DNA of 64,000 bases from Azolla caroliniana (lineage: Eukaryota; Polypodiophyta), in NCBI GenBank assembly GCA_043228905.1, contig JBHGNT010000004.1:18972001-19036000 (forward strand). Direction: 5' to 3'. Below the pieces are notes generated by a model. The model was not told the origin of the DNA. It worked only from the letters and a program-made list of their open reading frames with translations, and searched no databases. The position numbers were made by a program, and so were the translations under genes. Below, piece after piece: positions 11,382 through 21,860 of this stretch. The stretch's first letter is position 1, and every line of letters begins with the position of its first letter.

Positions 11382-12619
11382 GCCCCCAAGAATCTACGGA
11401 ACTCCATGACCGACCCGCAAACGTTCCTCATCGCGGAGATGGCCTCTACCTTTGCCGGAGACGGTTTCCTACCGTAAGGCCCGCACAGGTGTCCGACCAC
11501 CAAGATCTCCGACTATCCGAAGGCCGACTTTTCCTTAGAGAAGGTGAGCCTCGCGCGCTCTAGTCTCTGCAGCACCTTCTCGCAGTCATCGATGTGGGAC
11601 GCCACGAAATTCTGACATCCGTCCGGCCCGATTGCCACGTCCCTTTTCTCCACCGGGCATCCCTTGATCGGGATGTCGTCTAAGAACGGCATGGTGATGT
11701 CTGAGCTACAATCCCTGAGCACTTTGTTCATCGCGTTCACCATGTGAGCCACTGAGTTCATCCCTCCTTGTGGCAGGGTACACATCCGCACCAGGCCGAT
11801 AGGAGTCCGCATCGTCGTAATGTCTCTGCTCTCCACGGCTAGTTGGAACTGATCGTACCCTGAGTACAGATCACCGACATAATAGATCGGCCTTCCAGCG
11901 AAGGCCTCTGCGAACTCGTCTATGGTCGGTCCGATCCCTGCATTACGGATGGTCACCTTGTTGACCGGTTGTAGGTCCTGGATGAAGCGTAGTGTGCCGT
12001 TCTTCTTCGGCACCGTAAACCACCGATTCGAGTACGGGGCACTCAACGGTTTGAGGACGCCCATCTCCACCTTTTTCTTTAGGAGCTCCATCAACTTCGG
12101 GATGTGAGCTCTTGGCACCGGAATCGGCTTGAGATTCCACGGTACATGCGGTACCGTGAAGATCACCATCGGTTCGACAACTGTCGGGTCTACGCACCCG
12201 ATCTCCTCCGGTGAGAATGTGAAAGCCTTTCCGTGCCTCCCGAGCATTCTCCGAAACCGGTCCTCCTCCGCCAGCAGTAGGAAGCCGCCCCCACCGACCT
12301 TGAGTTCCCGTAGCGTTATGTCGGCGAACCGGTGCCCTATGCCAGCCGGGTTTCGTAAACTTGGGTCCGACGCGACCCCTTTTATCCGCTCCTCGCTGCC
12401 CTCCGGAAAGGGTGCCGCGACTGGCCTCACCTTCCGGTCCACAGTCTTGTATTTCGTATCCACGCGGGCCTTCCGATCAGACCCGATCCTTTCCCCGAAG
12501 TCTGCGATGACTTCGTACATTCCCATTGACCCCATCGGGACGGTCCAGTCTTCCCTAAGGTCTTCACCGATCACCTTTCGTAGTTCGCCCAAGGTGTCGT
12601 CAAAAGAGACCGCCTCCAC
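11315..12619 (-). pseudogene. Gypsy B reverse transcriptase
   Basis: Frame 12619-11513 holds the RT fingers (VPKKNGTLRFIQDLQPVNKV), the palm (GDLYSGYDQFQLAVE), the LPQGG block and the catalytic MPFLDDIPIKG, with FLDD in place of the usual YLDD/YVDD. A TAG at 11513 separates it from the same-frame thumb segment (ILVVGHLCGPYGRKPSPAKV and FRRFLGACAFYHIW) down to 11315. From memory this spelling (FLDDIPIKG, CGPYGRKPSPAKV) belongs to an unusual gypsy lineage known to me mainly from fungi and seed-free plants; that needs a search. Confidence 0.85.
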
Positions 12620-12840
12620 GGCGCCGCTGATGCCCTCGTCGGGGAAGAGGACTCCGCATCCCCTGAGCCGCTCCTCGGCTCGCTTCCTCTCCCTGCCGCT
12701 GACGCTGGTTATAGTACAACCTCCGTTGTCGGAGAACCAAAATTTCCTACCTATGGTACAGGTCTTCTTCCGTACTGTACATTTGTGGGGTCCTTCCCGG
12801 GTGTCCGGACTATCGCGGCCCCACGCCTTGACAACCCTCT

Positions 12841-13457
12841 CTAAAAATCCCCTCGGGTTTCGCTATCGAGGGCCTCGCGGTTACGCTCGTGGTTTGGTCG
12901 CACCGTTAGGAACTGGACTGAGTGACGCCCGTCCTGGCTCTTGACTCTTGCATAGGTTGAACCGTTGTCCAACACCTTGGTCTCCATCCGTGCCGCCGTG
13001 ATATATGGCTCTCCTAGTATAATCGGATGCGAGGACGTCTCCTGCACGAAGAAGTGCTGGCGATCTCGACATCGCCGATTTTCACCCGTACGTTCGGACA
13101 AGCCCCATGTAGTTCTTTCGTGGCGCGCGTCGCTGCCCGTATCTTCCAGCCATGCTTGGTGTTGATCGGCCATTTACCCTTCTTATAGAAATCCATGGAC
13201 ATCAGGTTGATTTTGGATCCATGGTATACCACAGCCACCACCGGTTCCAGAACGTTGCCGATCCATATAGGGGTTTCCGTAGTCGCCCTGGCCCAATGCG
13301 GCTTCGTGTAGTGGTTTCCCGCCAGCTCATCTTCTAGGGCTCCGTCTTCCAGGTGCGTGGTCCGCACTTCCACCGGCTCCATCGAGAGCCTCTTCCGCTT
13401 CACCAAGTCTACGATAGAGTCATGGAACTCCCTCTTGGCGATTCCAGCACCTCCCAC
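12841..13457 (-). pseudogene. Gypsy B aspartic protease region
   Basis: Two overlapping frames. The first (13457-13014) contains YHGSKINLMSMDFYKKGKWP, the position where an active-site D-[ST]-G-[AS] would be expected; the catalytic Asp reads Tyr here (YHGS). The second (13173-12841) continues with FFVQETSSHPIILGEPYITA and ARMETKVLDNGSTY, the C-terminal part of the protease fold. A frameshift joins them near 13.05 kb. Inactive as it stands. Confidence 0.7.
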
Positions 13458-14068
13458 ATCGACATCTCCACTTTACTGTCGAGGATTCGCTCTTCAAGGA
13501 CCTTCCGTAGGTCCGTTGCTCTCTCGATTTCGGTGCTCAACCGAAACCCCGCCTGCTTCTTCCCATTCGACACGCCTAGGTTTCTGTCCGAACCGGGTCT
13601 CATACCTCGGGGGGCCAACCCCTCCGGCCTTTCCTGCCCGTTTGTCCTCCACCAGAACCTCGTAGTTCTGGCAAGCGGCTTCTACGAAGCCCGTTTTCTC
13701 TTCGACCGGATCGTCCCAACCGGTGACCTCCTGGACCCGTTGTTCTGCGCGATATCTCTCTTTCTAATAATCTATTCATTACTAGCCTCATCTCATATTC
13801 TTCTTTCTCCTAGTCCAAAACCTCAGTGGTTCCCACCCGACTCACGCAACGATCCGACGCCGAAAGGCACGACAGCGGTCCACCTCTTCCTTCTTCAGCC
13901 GAACTTCGGAGAGGCCTTCTAGCACTAGCGGCCAAAATCCGGAGTCCTTCGCCTTCCGGGTCTCATCACCCCCGACCCGAATTCCCGCCGACACTGAGTA
14001 GTTAACGGCTTCGACGTGCCGTGCCGTGGCCTCTTCCATCAACCTCTTCATTCTGCCGCGCCCCGTAT

Positions 14069-14281
14069 TCAGTTCCAGCTCCGGGTCTCGCTCGCGTGCA
14101 CCCGCCCGTTCCAGAGGTACACCACGTTGGTCCTAAGCGCGTCGGCGAAATCCGCGCAATCCTTTCGAATGTGACCGATCGCGTCACACCACATGCACCG
14201 CTGCCCAGCCGGCGGCCTCTGGTCGCAAGGTTGTTCACCGCTGTCTCTTCGGGCCTGTGCGATTTGAAGGTCGCGCACCAT
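14069..14281 (-). pseudogene. Gypsy B gag nucleocapsid zinc knuckle
   Basis: Reads CMWCDAIGHIRKDC, a C-x2-C-x4-H-x4-C knuckle that binds packaged RNA, in a frame shifted from the upstream capsid part. The stretch 13460-14068 between knuckle and protease has no recognisable motif and is broken in all frames. Confidence 0.8.
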
Positions 14282-15074
14282 CTGTGTTAGCTCCTCCGGA
14301 TGGGCCTCTGACCACGTTGTTCGATGCCGACCCCGACTCCGGCCAGATTCGGGTCTCTTCCTTCCTCCCAGTCGGCACCAAAACCGGCTCCTCGAGCCTC
14401 CCCCTCGGGACTGACCCCGACCCCGACGTGCTTCTGTCGCTCCAATCGCGCCGTTTGTCGAAACGGCTGCAGACCCGTTTTACCACGGCCCAGTCCGTCG
14501 TGAGCCCTTCGTCTGTTTCCAATAGGGGCCCCACCTTTTCCCTGTCGAGTGCATCCACCGACTTGACAAACAGCAGTACTCGACTTGTTTCGAGCACCGT
14601 CCGGTCCAGCGTTGACAGCCGCACGAACCATTTTTCGAACTCTTGGAGGAGCACCGATGTGTTCCTCCCTTTTCTAGGGCTTTCCACCCACGCCATGAAG
14701 TTCCGCCTTGACAGCCGGAGCGAGTCGTCAAACCCGTACTTCTTGAGGAGCTGCAACTCGAACTCCTCCCAAGTCTGGCATCCGGCCAACACCTCGAGCA
14801 CCTCCGCATGGATGCCCGGCGTCACCACCCGAGGGAATCCGGACAGCCGCCTGTCCACCGGGATATCCCTCATGATCATTTTGGCCCGGTAAGCCTCCAA
14901 ATAACTTGTGGCGTCTTTCCCTCCGAAACGGCCTATAGAGCCGACGATCGATTCAATGGCTCTGTCGAGGGTACCTGTTCCCTCACGAGCGCTCACCAGC
15001 CGGTTGACGGCCACCGCCATTGCCTCTGCTAGCTCCGATCCCCTCATCTTTCGACTCCTTTGCGGCCCTTTCAC
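14235..15074 (-). pseudogene. Gypsy B gag capsid part
   Basis: A 279-codon frame starting just after the primer-binding site. It has the layout of a gypsy gag capsid: a helical segment FGGKDATSYLEAYRAKMIMR, then TWEEFELQLLKKYGFDD and LLQEFEKWFVRLS, ending in a basic Ser/Arg/Gly-rich linker. The start at 15074 lies 17 bp from the LTR and overlaps the PBS, as in many gypsy elements. Gag would form the virus-like particle. The reading shifts out of frame before the zinc knuckle. Confidence 0.75.
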
Positions 15075-15087
15075 GTCGGGTTCACCA
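15070..15087 (-). promoter_or_regulatory. Primer-binding site of gypsy B
   Basis: Minus strand reads TGGTGAACCCGACGTGAA four bases inside the 5' LTR. It starts with TGG, as expected for pairing with a tRNA 3'-CCA end. It differs from the PBS of the Tat-like and LARD-like elements. I cannot name the tRNA. Confidence 0.7.
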
Positions 15088-15091
15088 AAGA

Positions 15092-15708
15092 TGTCGCGTT
15101 GTTACGCGCGTGCGTGTAGAAAGGGGCGGGACCACGAGGGTCTTGTACCGAGGAGCGAGAGAGAGAGAGAAAGAGAGAGAGAGATTCACCGACACATAGA
15201 AGCGAGAAAGAGAGATATAGAACGTAACACTTAATTATAATGACAAGAGATTACAAACTCCGACAGTTACAACCGACAAAGTGGCGACGGACCCGACACG
15301 GGGACCCTACTCACGCACACCGACCACAGTCACACGACTCCAAGAAACAAAGGGGAAAGGGAGCGACTCTGTTGGAAGCACACGGGCTGTCCACGAAGCA
15401 GAGGCAACGACCTCCCGACACCCGCCGAGAGCGACGATTCCAGTCGAAGAGAGCGAGCCCTCCGTTCTGCAGCAACCCCCCTTTTCTTTCCCAATGCGCG
15501 ATACCCGTTTTCCCTTGTCCTCTTCCCTTTTATTCCCTGTCCCTCTGACCGGGATACGCACAATCCCCCCCCCCCTAATAAATGCGTGCAGCTTCGTATT
15601 TACATCCACCGGTTCGTGTGCAAATAACAAGTCACGCGTCCATTCGTGTAAGGGCCGGTTTACGCGCTTTCTCTCTGATTCCGCCTATGGCCGGTTTTCT
15701 TCATGACA
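15092..15708 (-). repeat. 5' LTR of gypsy B
   Basis: Begins TGTCGCGTTGTTACGCGCG and ends GGTTTTCTTCATGACA. Contains a GA tract (15155-15183) and a C run near 15567. Confidence 0.9.
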
Positions 15709-16747
15709 CTGTTCTAGCTAACTTTGTTAGACGTGTCTCCGTATCCAACCATCTCTGTCGTTTCTTCATCGTCCGGCTCCGTAGCTTTTCGGTGTCGATG
15801 TCCCATCGTCTGGCCGTTGTCGTTGCCATGGTTGTGCATTTCAGCTATCGTCTCCATTGCCCTTTGACTCTGTCTGGCCGTCATCCCGTAGTTTGTCCAT
15901 CTCCATCTTCGTCGTTGTCTGGCGTCGTCCGGTCCGGTTGCCTCCATTCCGGCGCTTTTCGGCATCGGTGTCGCCGTTCCTTCGGAACCAGACATTCTAT
16001 TCATTTGTCCGGCCCATTCCGGCCAGTCTGTGTCTGGCACCATTGCTTTAGGGACGGGCTTCCTTTGTTCAGACGCTTGTCCGACCACGATTGCAACTGT
16101 TCGAGACGTGCTTTCCGTTGTTTCGGTCGTCACTCTGGTTGCCGCCGCTTTGGGCGTTGTCACCATATTCCAGCCAGTGCGTCCGACGTTTGGTGCCTCC
16201 GACTGTGTCTTTCTAGTGTTGTTGGTTTCTCTGGTTGTCAATGTCTTGTTTGCGTCTGCATCTCCTTCTCCGCCTTCTATGGCCCTTCGGTGTTAACCAA
16301 CTCTGGTTCTTGTTCTGATTCCAGTTCTGAATCTCTCCGCGTTGTTTCTTGTGGAACCATTGCCCGTGCATTCTCAACACATCCTACCGGTCTCCCGCTC
16401 CACACACTGCGGCTTTCTCCGCACTCTCCTGGTGGGCTTCTCTTTACGGTCGTACTGGCACCGGTTCCCTCTGCGTTGTTGTTTGTCCAGTCGTGCATCT
16501 TGCACCATGCTTTTGAGAACACGCACATTGTCACTTACCGCTTTCGGAAACACGCACATGGACACTAATCACACCTCGCACAAACATTGTTGCCATTCAG
16601 GCATTCCTCCATAGACTTCTTCCAACATCGTCACCGCCATTTTCATGTTTTGCCATTTCTTGCACTTAGTCGCTATGGCTTGCACATCCATGTATCATTC
16701 TTCGACTCCATCTCCAAAAGGGGGTCGCTTTAGTGGTCGCCAAAAGG
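15709..16747 (-). other. LARD-like internal region, 5' part
   Basis: Open frames exist on both strands (for example 15714-16241 minus, 175 codons; 15582-16568 plus) but they are Thr/Arg/Met- or Cys/Ser-rich low complexity with no domain. The motif GGCCATTCCGG and relatives recur here and in 8440-8640. I see no gag signature. Confidence 0.45.
16733..16742 (-). promoter_or_regulatory. Primer-binding site of the LARD-like element
   Basis: Minus strand TGGCGACCAC, five bases inside the right LTR, preceded by TT as in the Tat-like element (TTTTTGGCGACCAC at 49630-49643). Confidence 0.65.
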
Positions 16748-16980
16748 TGTTGTCCGTTTTAGGGTTAGGGTTAATGGTAATGATGATTATCGATGACGAA
16801 GATAGAAATGTTGGAATAGTGAAGATGGTGGAGAGTATGATGGTGAGAGAGATTGAGATGAAGATGTTGAGAATCATTGAGAACCATTGCGGGGTGGGGG
16901 GTGGTGCCTAGAATGGCTCCACCCCCCTCCCAAGGGGTTCAACGTTAAGGGGGAGAGAGAGAAAGAGAGATGACAAGAGA
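16748..16980 (-). repeat. Truncated 5' LTR of the LARD-like element
   Basis: Starts TGTTGTCCGTTTTAGGGTTA and matches the left LTR through GAGATGACAAGAGA, then stops. 25 bp of A/G-rich sequence with no counterpart (16981-17005) follow before copia sequence resumes. About 300 bp of the LTR are missing. Confidence 0.8.
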
Positions 16981-17005
16981 AGAAAAGAAGAAAGAAGAAC
17001 ATCTA

Positions 17006-17179
17006 CTTGTTCTAACTTGCTTGGCTTTGTCCTTGTCCGGTGCAATTACCAGTACCGGTTCTCCCCCTCAAGTGCAACATGTCGAGATGTTGAAGACCAA
17101 GCATCTCTGAAAAATGTTGCAACTTGTCAGTTCCAAGTGCCTTCATGAAGATGTCGGCAAGCTGCTGATCCGTCCGGAC
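17006..17179 (-). repeat. 174-bp duplicated copia segment, right copy
   Basis: Second copy of 6990-7163; see that entry. This copy continues directly into the rest of RNase H. Confidence 0.9.
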
Positions 17180-18080
17180 GTACCAGAGTTCGACTTCACC
17201 GGGGAGGACCCGCTCACGCACAAAGTGGTAATGCACTTCTATTTGCTTCGTCAGAGCATGGAACACAGGGTTCTTGGCTATTTTCATGCTCCTCGTGTTG
17301 TCGCAATAGATCGGGATTGGAGCCGGGACTTCGATCCGAAGGTCTTGCAGTAGCCACCCAAGCCATATCGCTTCATAGGTGGCAATGGTAGCACCTTGAT
17401 ACTCAGCCTCAGTGCTCAAGAGAGCCACTGTCAGCTGCTTCTTGCTGCTCCATGCAACAACCGTGCTACCTAGAGAGAACATGTAACCAAAAGTGGACCA
17501 TCGATCTAACGCATCACCGACCCAATCGGCATCCGTATATCAGCTTTTCAATTATACCGTGTCAGTATAGCATTCCTCGATCCTTAGTGCCGTTTACATA
17601 CCTGAGTATTCGGTGCACACACTGAAGGTGCTCCACAGTCAGTTTCTACATCAACTGACTTATCACCCCGACCGAATAGCTAATGTCGGGTCAGGTGATA
17701 GTAAGATATATGAGGCTTTCGACAATTTGTGGGAACCATTTCTCATCGCAGGCCAGCCCGGAGTTGGGATGAAGCTTCAGGTTCCAAACCAGGGGTGTGG
17801 ACACTGGTCACCAATTGGTCATGCCGAACTTGTACAACATATTTAACACATAATGTTGTTGTGAGAGCAATATGCTGTCGGGAGTGTGGATCACTTCGAT
17901 CTTGAGGAAGTAATGAAGGTCCCCCAGGTCTTTCATTTCGAATGCATCCAACAACTGGAACTTTAGTCGGCCGATTTCAGCAAGTCCGGGTTCGGTGATG
18001 ACTAGATCGTCCACATATAGTAGGATACATACCGGACCTACCGGATCGTTCCGGATGAACAGTGACGAGTTCATGCACAT
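17012..18080 (-). pseudogene. Copia A RT remnant and RNase H
   Basis: On the minus strand, 18080-17808 begins in the middle of RT with CILLYVDDLVIT, keeping the catalytic YVDD, then MKDLGDLHYFLKIEV and ISQ-like QQHYVLNML. A broken stretch follows (17500-17800). 17482-17012 is the RNase H end: VVAWSSKKQLTVALLSTEAE, IPIYCDNTRSMKIAKNPVFH and RTDQQLADIFMKAL. The N-terminal RT half is missing because of the deletion at about 18.07 kb. Confidence 0.85.
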
Positions 18081-19190
18081 AGGCTATGCTACCGAATATC
18101 CTAAGGTGCCTTAAATTCGGCTTCCATCCAAAATACAACTCGTGTGCTGACACCTTATCCCCGATCCTATTTTGGATGTAGACAACCGTCCGGACCGCCT
18201 CGGCCCGATAGAAGTTGGGCATGCTCTTCTCCTCCAACATCGCCCGTGCCACCTCCGCAATCAACTGATTCTTCCTTTCAGCAACACCATTTTGTTCTGG
18301 TGTGTATTTGCAACTGAATTCTCGCCGAATTCCCTTCTGTTGCAAATAACTGTTGAATTGGCGGAAAAAGTATTCTTTTCCGCCATCTGACCGTAGGCAC
18401 TTGATCTTTCTCTCCGTTTCCCGTTCGACAAGGTTTTGTAGGTTCCAGAAATAGTCGAGGACTTCGGTTTTCTTCTTGATAAGATAGATCCAGGTGTGTC
18501 GGCTGTAGTCGTCGATGAAGGAGACGAAATATCGGCTCCTGCCAACACTAACGTTCTGTGCTGGTCCCCATACATCCAAATGTATCAAGTCAAGCTTGTT
18601 GTGGCTCTAGTTTCTTTCGATGGGGAACGGAAGCTGATGTTGCTTCCCGAGATGGCAAGCGTCACAAATTTGGGCCTTCCAGCCACTGAATTTAAGCAAT
18701 CCGAAAACAATCAGTTTCGATTGCAGGTCTTGATGGCTCTGATAGTTGACGTGGTCGATCCGCTTGTGCCATAAGTCGATATCTGACTCGACCTTTTGAC
18801 CCTTTGCAAATAAAGCGGTGTCGACGTCGTTGGTGTTGAGGATGAACATCCTCCCACCTCAGCGCCCTTGCACGATGACTTGACTCTCTTCCTTGATGAA
18901 GCACCCGAGGTGCGTGAACCGCACCTGCAATCCTTGGTCGACGATCTGCCCAACCGACACTAGGTTCTTTGTGATTGTCGAGAAGTGAAGGACATTCATA
19001 AGCTTTCCTTTTTGTCCGACATGACTCAAGGGAACTTCTCCGACATGCATAGTTGGGTGAGGAGTGCCGTCTTAGGTTTCGACAACTGTCGATTGCTCCA
19101 GCTTTTCTAGAAACGAGAACCACTATTCGTGGCTCGTCATGTAGGTAGACGCTCCGGAGTCAACGTACCACACTTCCTCCGATGCGGAAG
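17977..19190 (-). pseudogene. Copia A protease and integrase
   Basis: Starts with the protease signature VWYVDSGAST (catalytic DSG) and runs through LSHVGQKG and LWHKRIDHVNY ... CDACHLGKQH, the HHCC zinc site. The integrase core follows: Asp in LIHLDVWGP, Asp in LRSDGGKEYF and Glu in PEQNGVAERKN. Stops interrupt at several places (after TSHE, VVET, IVQGR, IERN). The frame ends at RIFGSIAYVHE, where it jumps directly into RT sequence. Compared with copia B, about 1.08 kb (integrase C-terminus and RT fingers) are lost. Confidence 0.85.
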
Positions 19191-19223
19191 TGGTCTTCTT
19201 CATGGAGTTCGCCCTGTGTTTCA

Positions 19224-20185
19224 TCACAAAGGCTGGCCCTTTTCCAACGGTCTTTCTAGTTTTGGATCCTTCTGATCCTTCATTGTAGTGCGAGCTTTGC
19301 CGGTTCCCTTGTCTGGTCTTGCCGGATTCGGATTTATCCGAATCGACGTACTTCTTCCAACACTCGCTCTCCTGGTGGACCTTCTTGCCACAATGCCAAC
19401 ATTTCGTGTTGGCCTTCCCTTGCCGGTTTTCGCCACTACGTTGACTCCCCTTGCTTGTGGAGGGTCTAGAACTACTATCAACACCATCTTTGTGCCTCCG
19501 ATTCTGCTCTTGTCTGCAGTTGCTATTGCTGTCAACCCACCCCGTCCTCCATGCCCACGGGGCCGATCCGACTCCGTGTACAGTATCAGGTTATCCGATT
19601 GAGTGGTCCTCGACCCACTCGCGTGGTTTTCTTCGACCAACAACATCGATTGTAGGTTGAAGAAGGACAGTGGTTTCTCTCGGGTGCAAATCGTTGTTTG
19701 GATTGGTCTGTACCATTGTGTTAGACCATCGACTCGACATATCTGAACCATCTCGTCTTTGTCCACCATCACGTTGATGGACCTGAGCGCGTCACAGATC
19801 TCCTTGATCTTGGTGGTGTAGTCGGTGACTGACATATCCCATTTCCGGATACTGTTGACCTCTTGCCAGAGCTGCAACTTCCGAGCCGTGGTACTTGCGG
19901 CGAAAATCTTCCGTAGATTTTCCCAGGCCTCCTTCGGTGACTTTGTGTCTCTAATGTAGTCAAGCATCTGTTCATGCACACAGGACGCGAGGCAGTACAA
20001 TACTCTGCTCACTCGTTGCTCCCATACCGGGAAGTCCTTGTGTGCCAGCTCCGATGCTACTTCATTTTCTCCCTCGACATAGCTCTAGTATCCCTATCCA
20101 AGTAGATATTGGTGCATCTTGTAAGACCAAGATGCATGGTTTTTCCTGTCGAGCTTCTCTGTCGAAAGCGAGCTTGCTATCCCTT
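19224..20185 (-). pseudogene. Copia A gag
   Basis: Copia UBN2-type gag. NHASWSYKMHQYLLG near 20175 is the N-terminal 'W..K...YL' block, then a stop, then the frame 20012-19224 with YIRDTKSPKEAWENLRKIFA and SVTDYTTKIKEICDALRSIN. The zinc knuckle is present in another frame (CWHCGKKVHQESEC near 19.37 kb), so a frameshift lies near 19.45 kb. Confidence 0.8.
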
Positions 20186-20279
20186 GGTCTATTTCTTTTA
20201 TTTCTAGATTGTTCTTTACCGGTGATTAGGGTTTGTTTGTTTCGAGCAGTTGTGGGCAGCAAAGGTTCTCAACCCTCGC

Positions 20280-20291
20280 GCTCTGATACCA
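20280..20291 (-). promoter_or_regulatory. Primer-binding site of copia A
   Basis: Minus strand TGGTATCAGAGC abutting the 5' LTR. This is the classic plant copia PBS, complementary to the 3' end of initiator tRNA-Met. Confidence 0.95.
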
Positions 20292-20710
20292 TGAAAAAGA
20301 TAATATGCGGAAGCTTTGACAAACCGGTTCACCCAGATAACAACAGAAAGAGTATAGTTTTAATGGAAGCTTCACAAAACACAGATAGAGAGTGGGAGGG
20401 ACAGAGAGAGCAAGATAGCGTTAACTAAATTAAAAAATAATAACACTCTATGTATACAAATGTCCTACAAAACACTTTTTATACAAGTCCTTAAAGGACT
20501 GACAAAAGTACTGACATGTACTTCAATGCTCATACGAGCAACTGACACTAACTCCAAGGAATATGACTACTTACTAGGCTAGATCTGTAGGCCTCTAACG
20601 GCCTACCGGTTACAATCCAATCTGTCTCTCTGATCCGTCACTTGATTCCAGATACCTATCCGTCTCCAGCTTATTCAGCCGATCCGGATCCGGCTGAACT
20701 TGTCTGCTCA
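20292..20710 (-). repeat. 5' LTR of copia A
   Basis: Plus strand TGAAAAAGATAATATGCGG ... CTTGTCTGCTCA, so minus-strand termini TGAGCAGA...TTTTTCA. Complete at 419 bp. Confidence 0.9.
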
Positions 20711-20715
20711 ACAAC
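20711..20715. repeat. Target-site duplication of copia A, right
   Basis: ACAAC, identical to 6132-6136. Confidence 0.8.
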
Positions 20716-20912
20716 ATTATGAACATGAAATATTCTGCAACAAAATAATAATTTTGTTTTTTACCAAAACCAAAATATCCTTCCATTAGTTTTAGAAAAG
20801 TCATAACAACTGCAACATACGAAATATTTTTTCCCCCAACTCATCTTTATAAGACGATGGTTAAGGAAACAAATCTATGTACTCCAAAGTAGAGAAAAAA
20901 CTAATCTGAAAG

Positions 20913-21143
20913 TTATTCTATAGACACATTCCAAGCTATTCCATTGACAACAACAAAAGTAGTTGCATCCAGAGACAAGCCGTCGCAGCCCATAGATATG
21001 AACCATTTCAATGCTTCTTCAACCTGCTCTTGTTCAGCATAATTTGTAATGAATACATTCCAAGCTATTCCATAAACAGAAACAAAAGTTGTGACATCCA
21101 AAGACATCCAAAAGTTGTGACATCCAAACAAAAGTTGTGACAT
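20913..21143 (-). pseudogene. PPR gene fragment
   Basis: The 76-codon minus-strand frame includes AWNVFITNYAEQEQVEEALK, WFISMGCDGLSLDATTFVVV and a second partial WNV block. This is the spacing of plant PLS-type PPR motifs (xWNxxIxxYxxxGxxxEALxxFxxM then DxxTF). It has no flanking repeats that hold a frame, so it is a fossil of a PPR gene. The flanking bases CATTCCAAGCTATTCCAT recur twice, indicating that a piece was duplicated. Confidence 0.6.
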
Positions 21144-21145
21144 TC

Positions 21146-21860
21146 AAAAGTTGTGATTTTTCAGTATGCTATATCCACCAATGCAATTCCAATAACTCTT
21201 CCTTTACCCTAAAAACAGGCGATCAAATACATTATGTGCTTCTTGAAGACAACACATTTCATATGCACGTTTGTAAACACAAAAAGAATGCTTCCTCTTT
21301 CCACATCAATCATCTTGCTGGTTAGCACCAAATTCCTGGTTCTATAATCCCTCCATTCTCTTGAAACTACCTCGTCTACATGAAGACGAACCACTTGTAT
21401 GCTCACACAACTTCGGAGAACCATAGCATGCAGACCATTCTTCAAATTACATCATTCTGCCACATCCAATTCTTGTTGTATGATCACCAAGTAAACCACA
21501 AAAAATTCTGTTGAACCATGATCCACCTAGCCACATATAGCATATGTCCAACAAAGCCTTTCCAAGCTCAATATTGTCTTTTAGCAGCCTGATACTCATG
21601 ATTCCATTGCAAGTTCCTGTACCTATTAACCACTCCTATAGTGGCACCTAGTAGTAATATCTTGAAATTAGTGCATTGTTAGAAGCCATAGCCCGAACCG
21701 GAAGTCCCTCTTTCCTCATAGGTAAAGCACAGAAGATGAGGGTCATATGGTGGCCTTCTAGCGTCTTCCATTACTTTGTCTCCACACAAAGAAGTTGCAT
21801 TGTGAAACACCATCCTTCTTCAACTTGCTCATAGTTAGCTACACCTAAAATTGTATTCAC
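21146..21860. other. Intergenic, no gene recognised
   Basis: Short frames only. The 3' end (from about 21810, CTTCAACTTGCTCATAG) already resembles the end of the tandem unit that follows. Confidence 0.5.

Larger units (their letters stand above)
8667..15708 (-). mobile_element. Ty3/gypsy retrotransposon B
   Basis: Complete 7.0-kb element inside the LARD-like element. LTRs 8667-9288 and 15092-15708 differ by roughly 4-5%. On the minus strand the order is PBS, gag with one CCHC knuckle, protease, RT, RNase H, integrase, purine tract (GGTGGGGGTGGA, at 9289-9300), LTR. The integrase-last order makes it Ty3/gypsy. No clean 5-bp TSD: CCGT before the left LTR and CTGT after the right share 3 of 4. 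Many frameshifts and stops make it non-coding as it stands. It is GC-rich compared with its surroundings. Confidence 0.85.
7164..16980 (-). mobile_element. LARD-like LTR element without gag/pol
   Basis: The left LTR (7164-7695, TGTTGTAGG...GGGGTAACA) is complete. The right LTR (16748-16980) matches only its first ~230 bp and is then cut off. Just inside the right LTR, on the minus strand, lies TGGCGACCAC at 16733-16742, the same primer-binding sequence used by the Tat-like gypsy at 49634. Inside (7696-8666 and 15709-16747) I find no RT, integrase or protease, only low-complexity frames. Without the gypsy nested in it the element is about 2.8 kb. I read it as a non-autonomous derivative of a Tat/Athila-type gypsy. 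Confidence 0.65.
6137..20710 (-). mobile_element. Ty1/copia retrotransposon A, with nested insertions
   Basis: Two similar LTRs (6137-6530 and 20292-20710) in the same orientation flank copia-order coding debris on the minus strand (gag, PR, INT, RT, RNase H). TSDs ACAAC match on both sides. A primer-binding site complementary to initiator-tRNA-Met (TGGTATCAGAGC on the minus strand) abuts the 5' LTR. The LTRs differ by roughly 9-10%, so the insertion is old. Without the nested LARD-like element and its flanking 174-bp duplication the element is about 4.6 kb; a ~1.1-kb INT/RT deletion explains why it is shorter than a usual copia element. Confidence 0.85.

Noticed and set aside
15714-16241. 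175-codon minus-strand gene
   Set aside because: Thr/Met/Arg-rich low complexity with an open plus-strand frame over the same DNA; no domain; inside a gag/pol-less LTR element.
6137-20710. Two independent copia pieces rather than one insertion
   Set aside because: Matching ACAAC TSDs and the LTR pair support one insertion; the 174-bp overlap is better explained by a later rearrangement.
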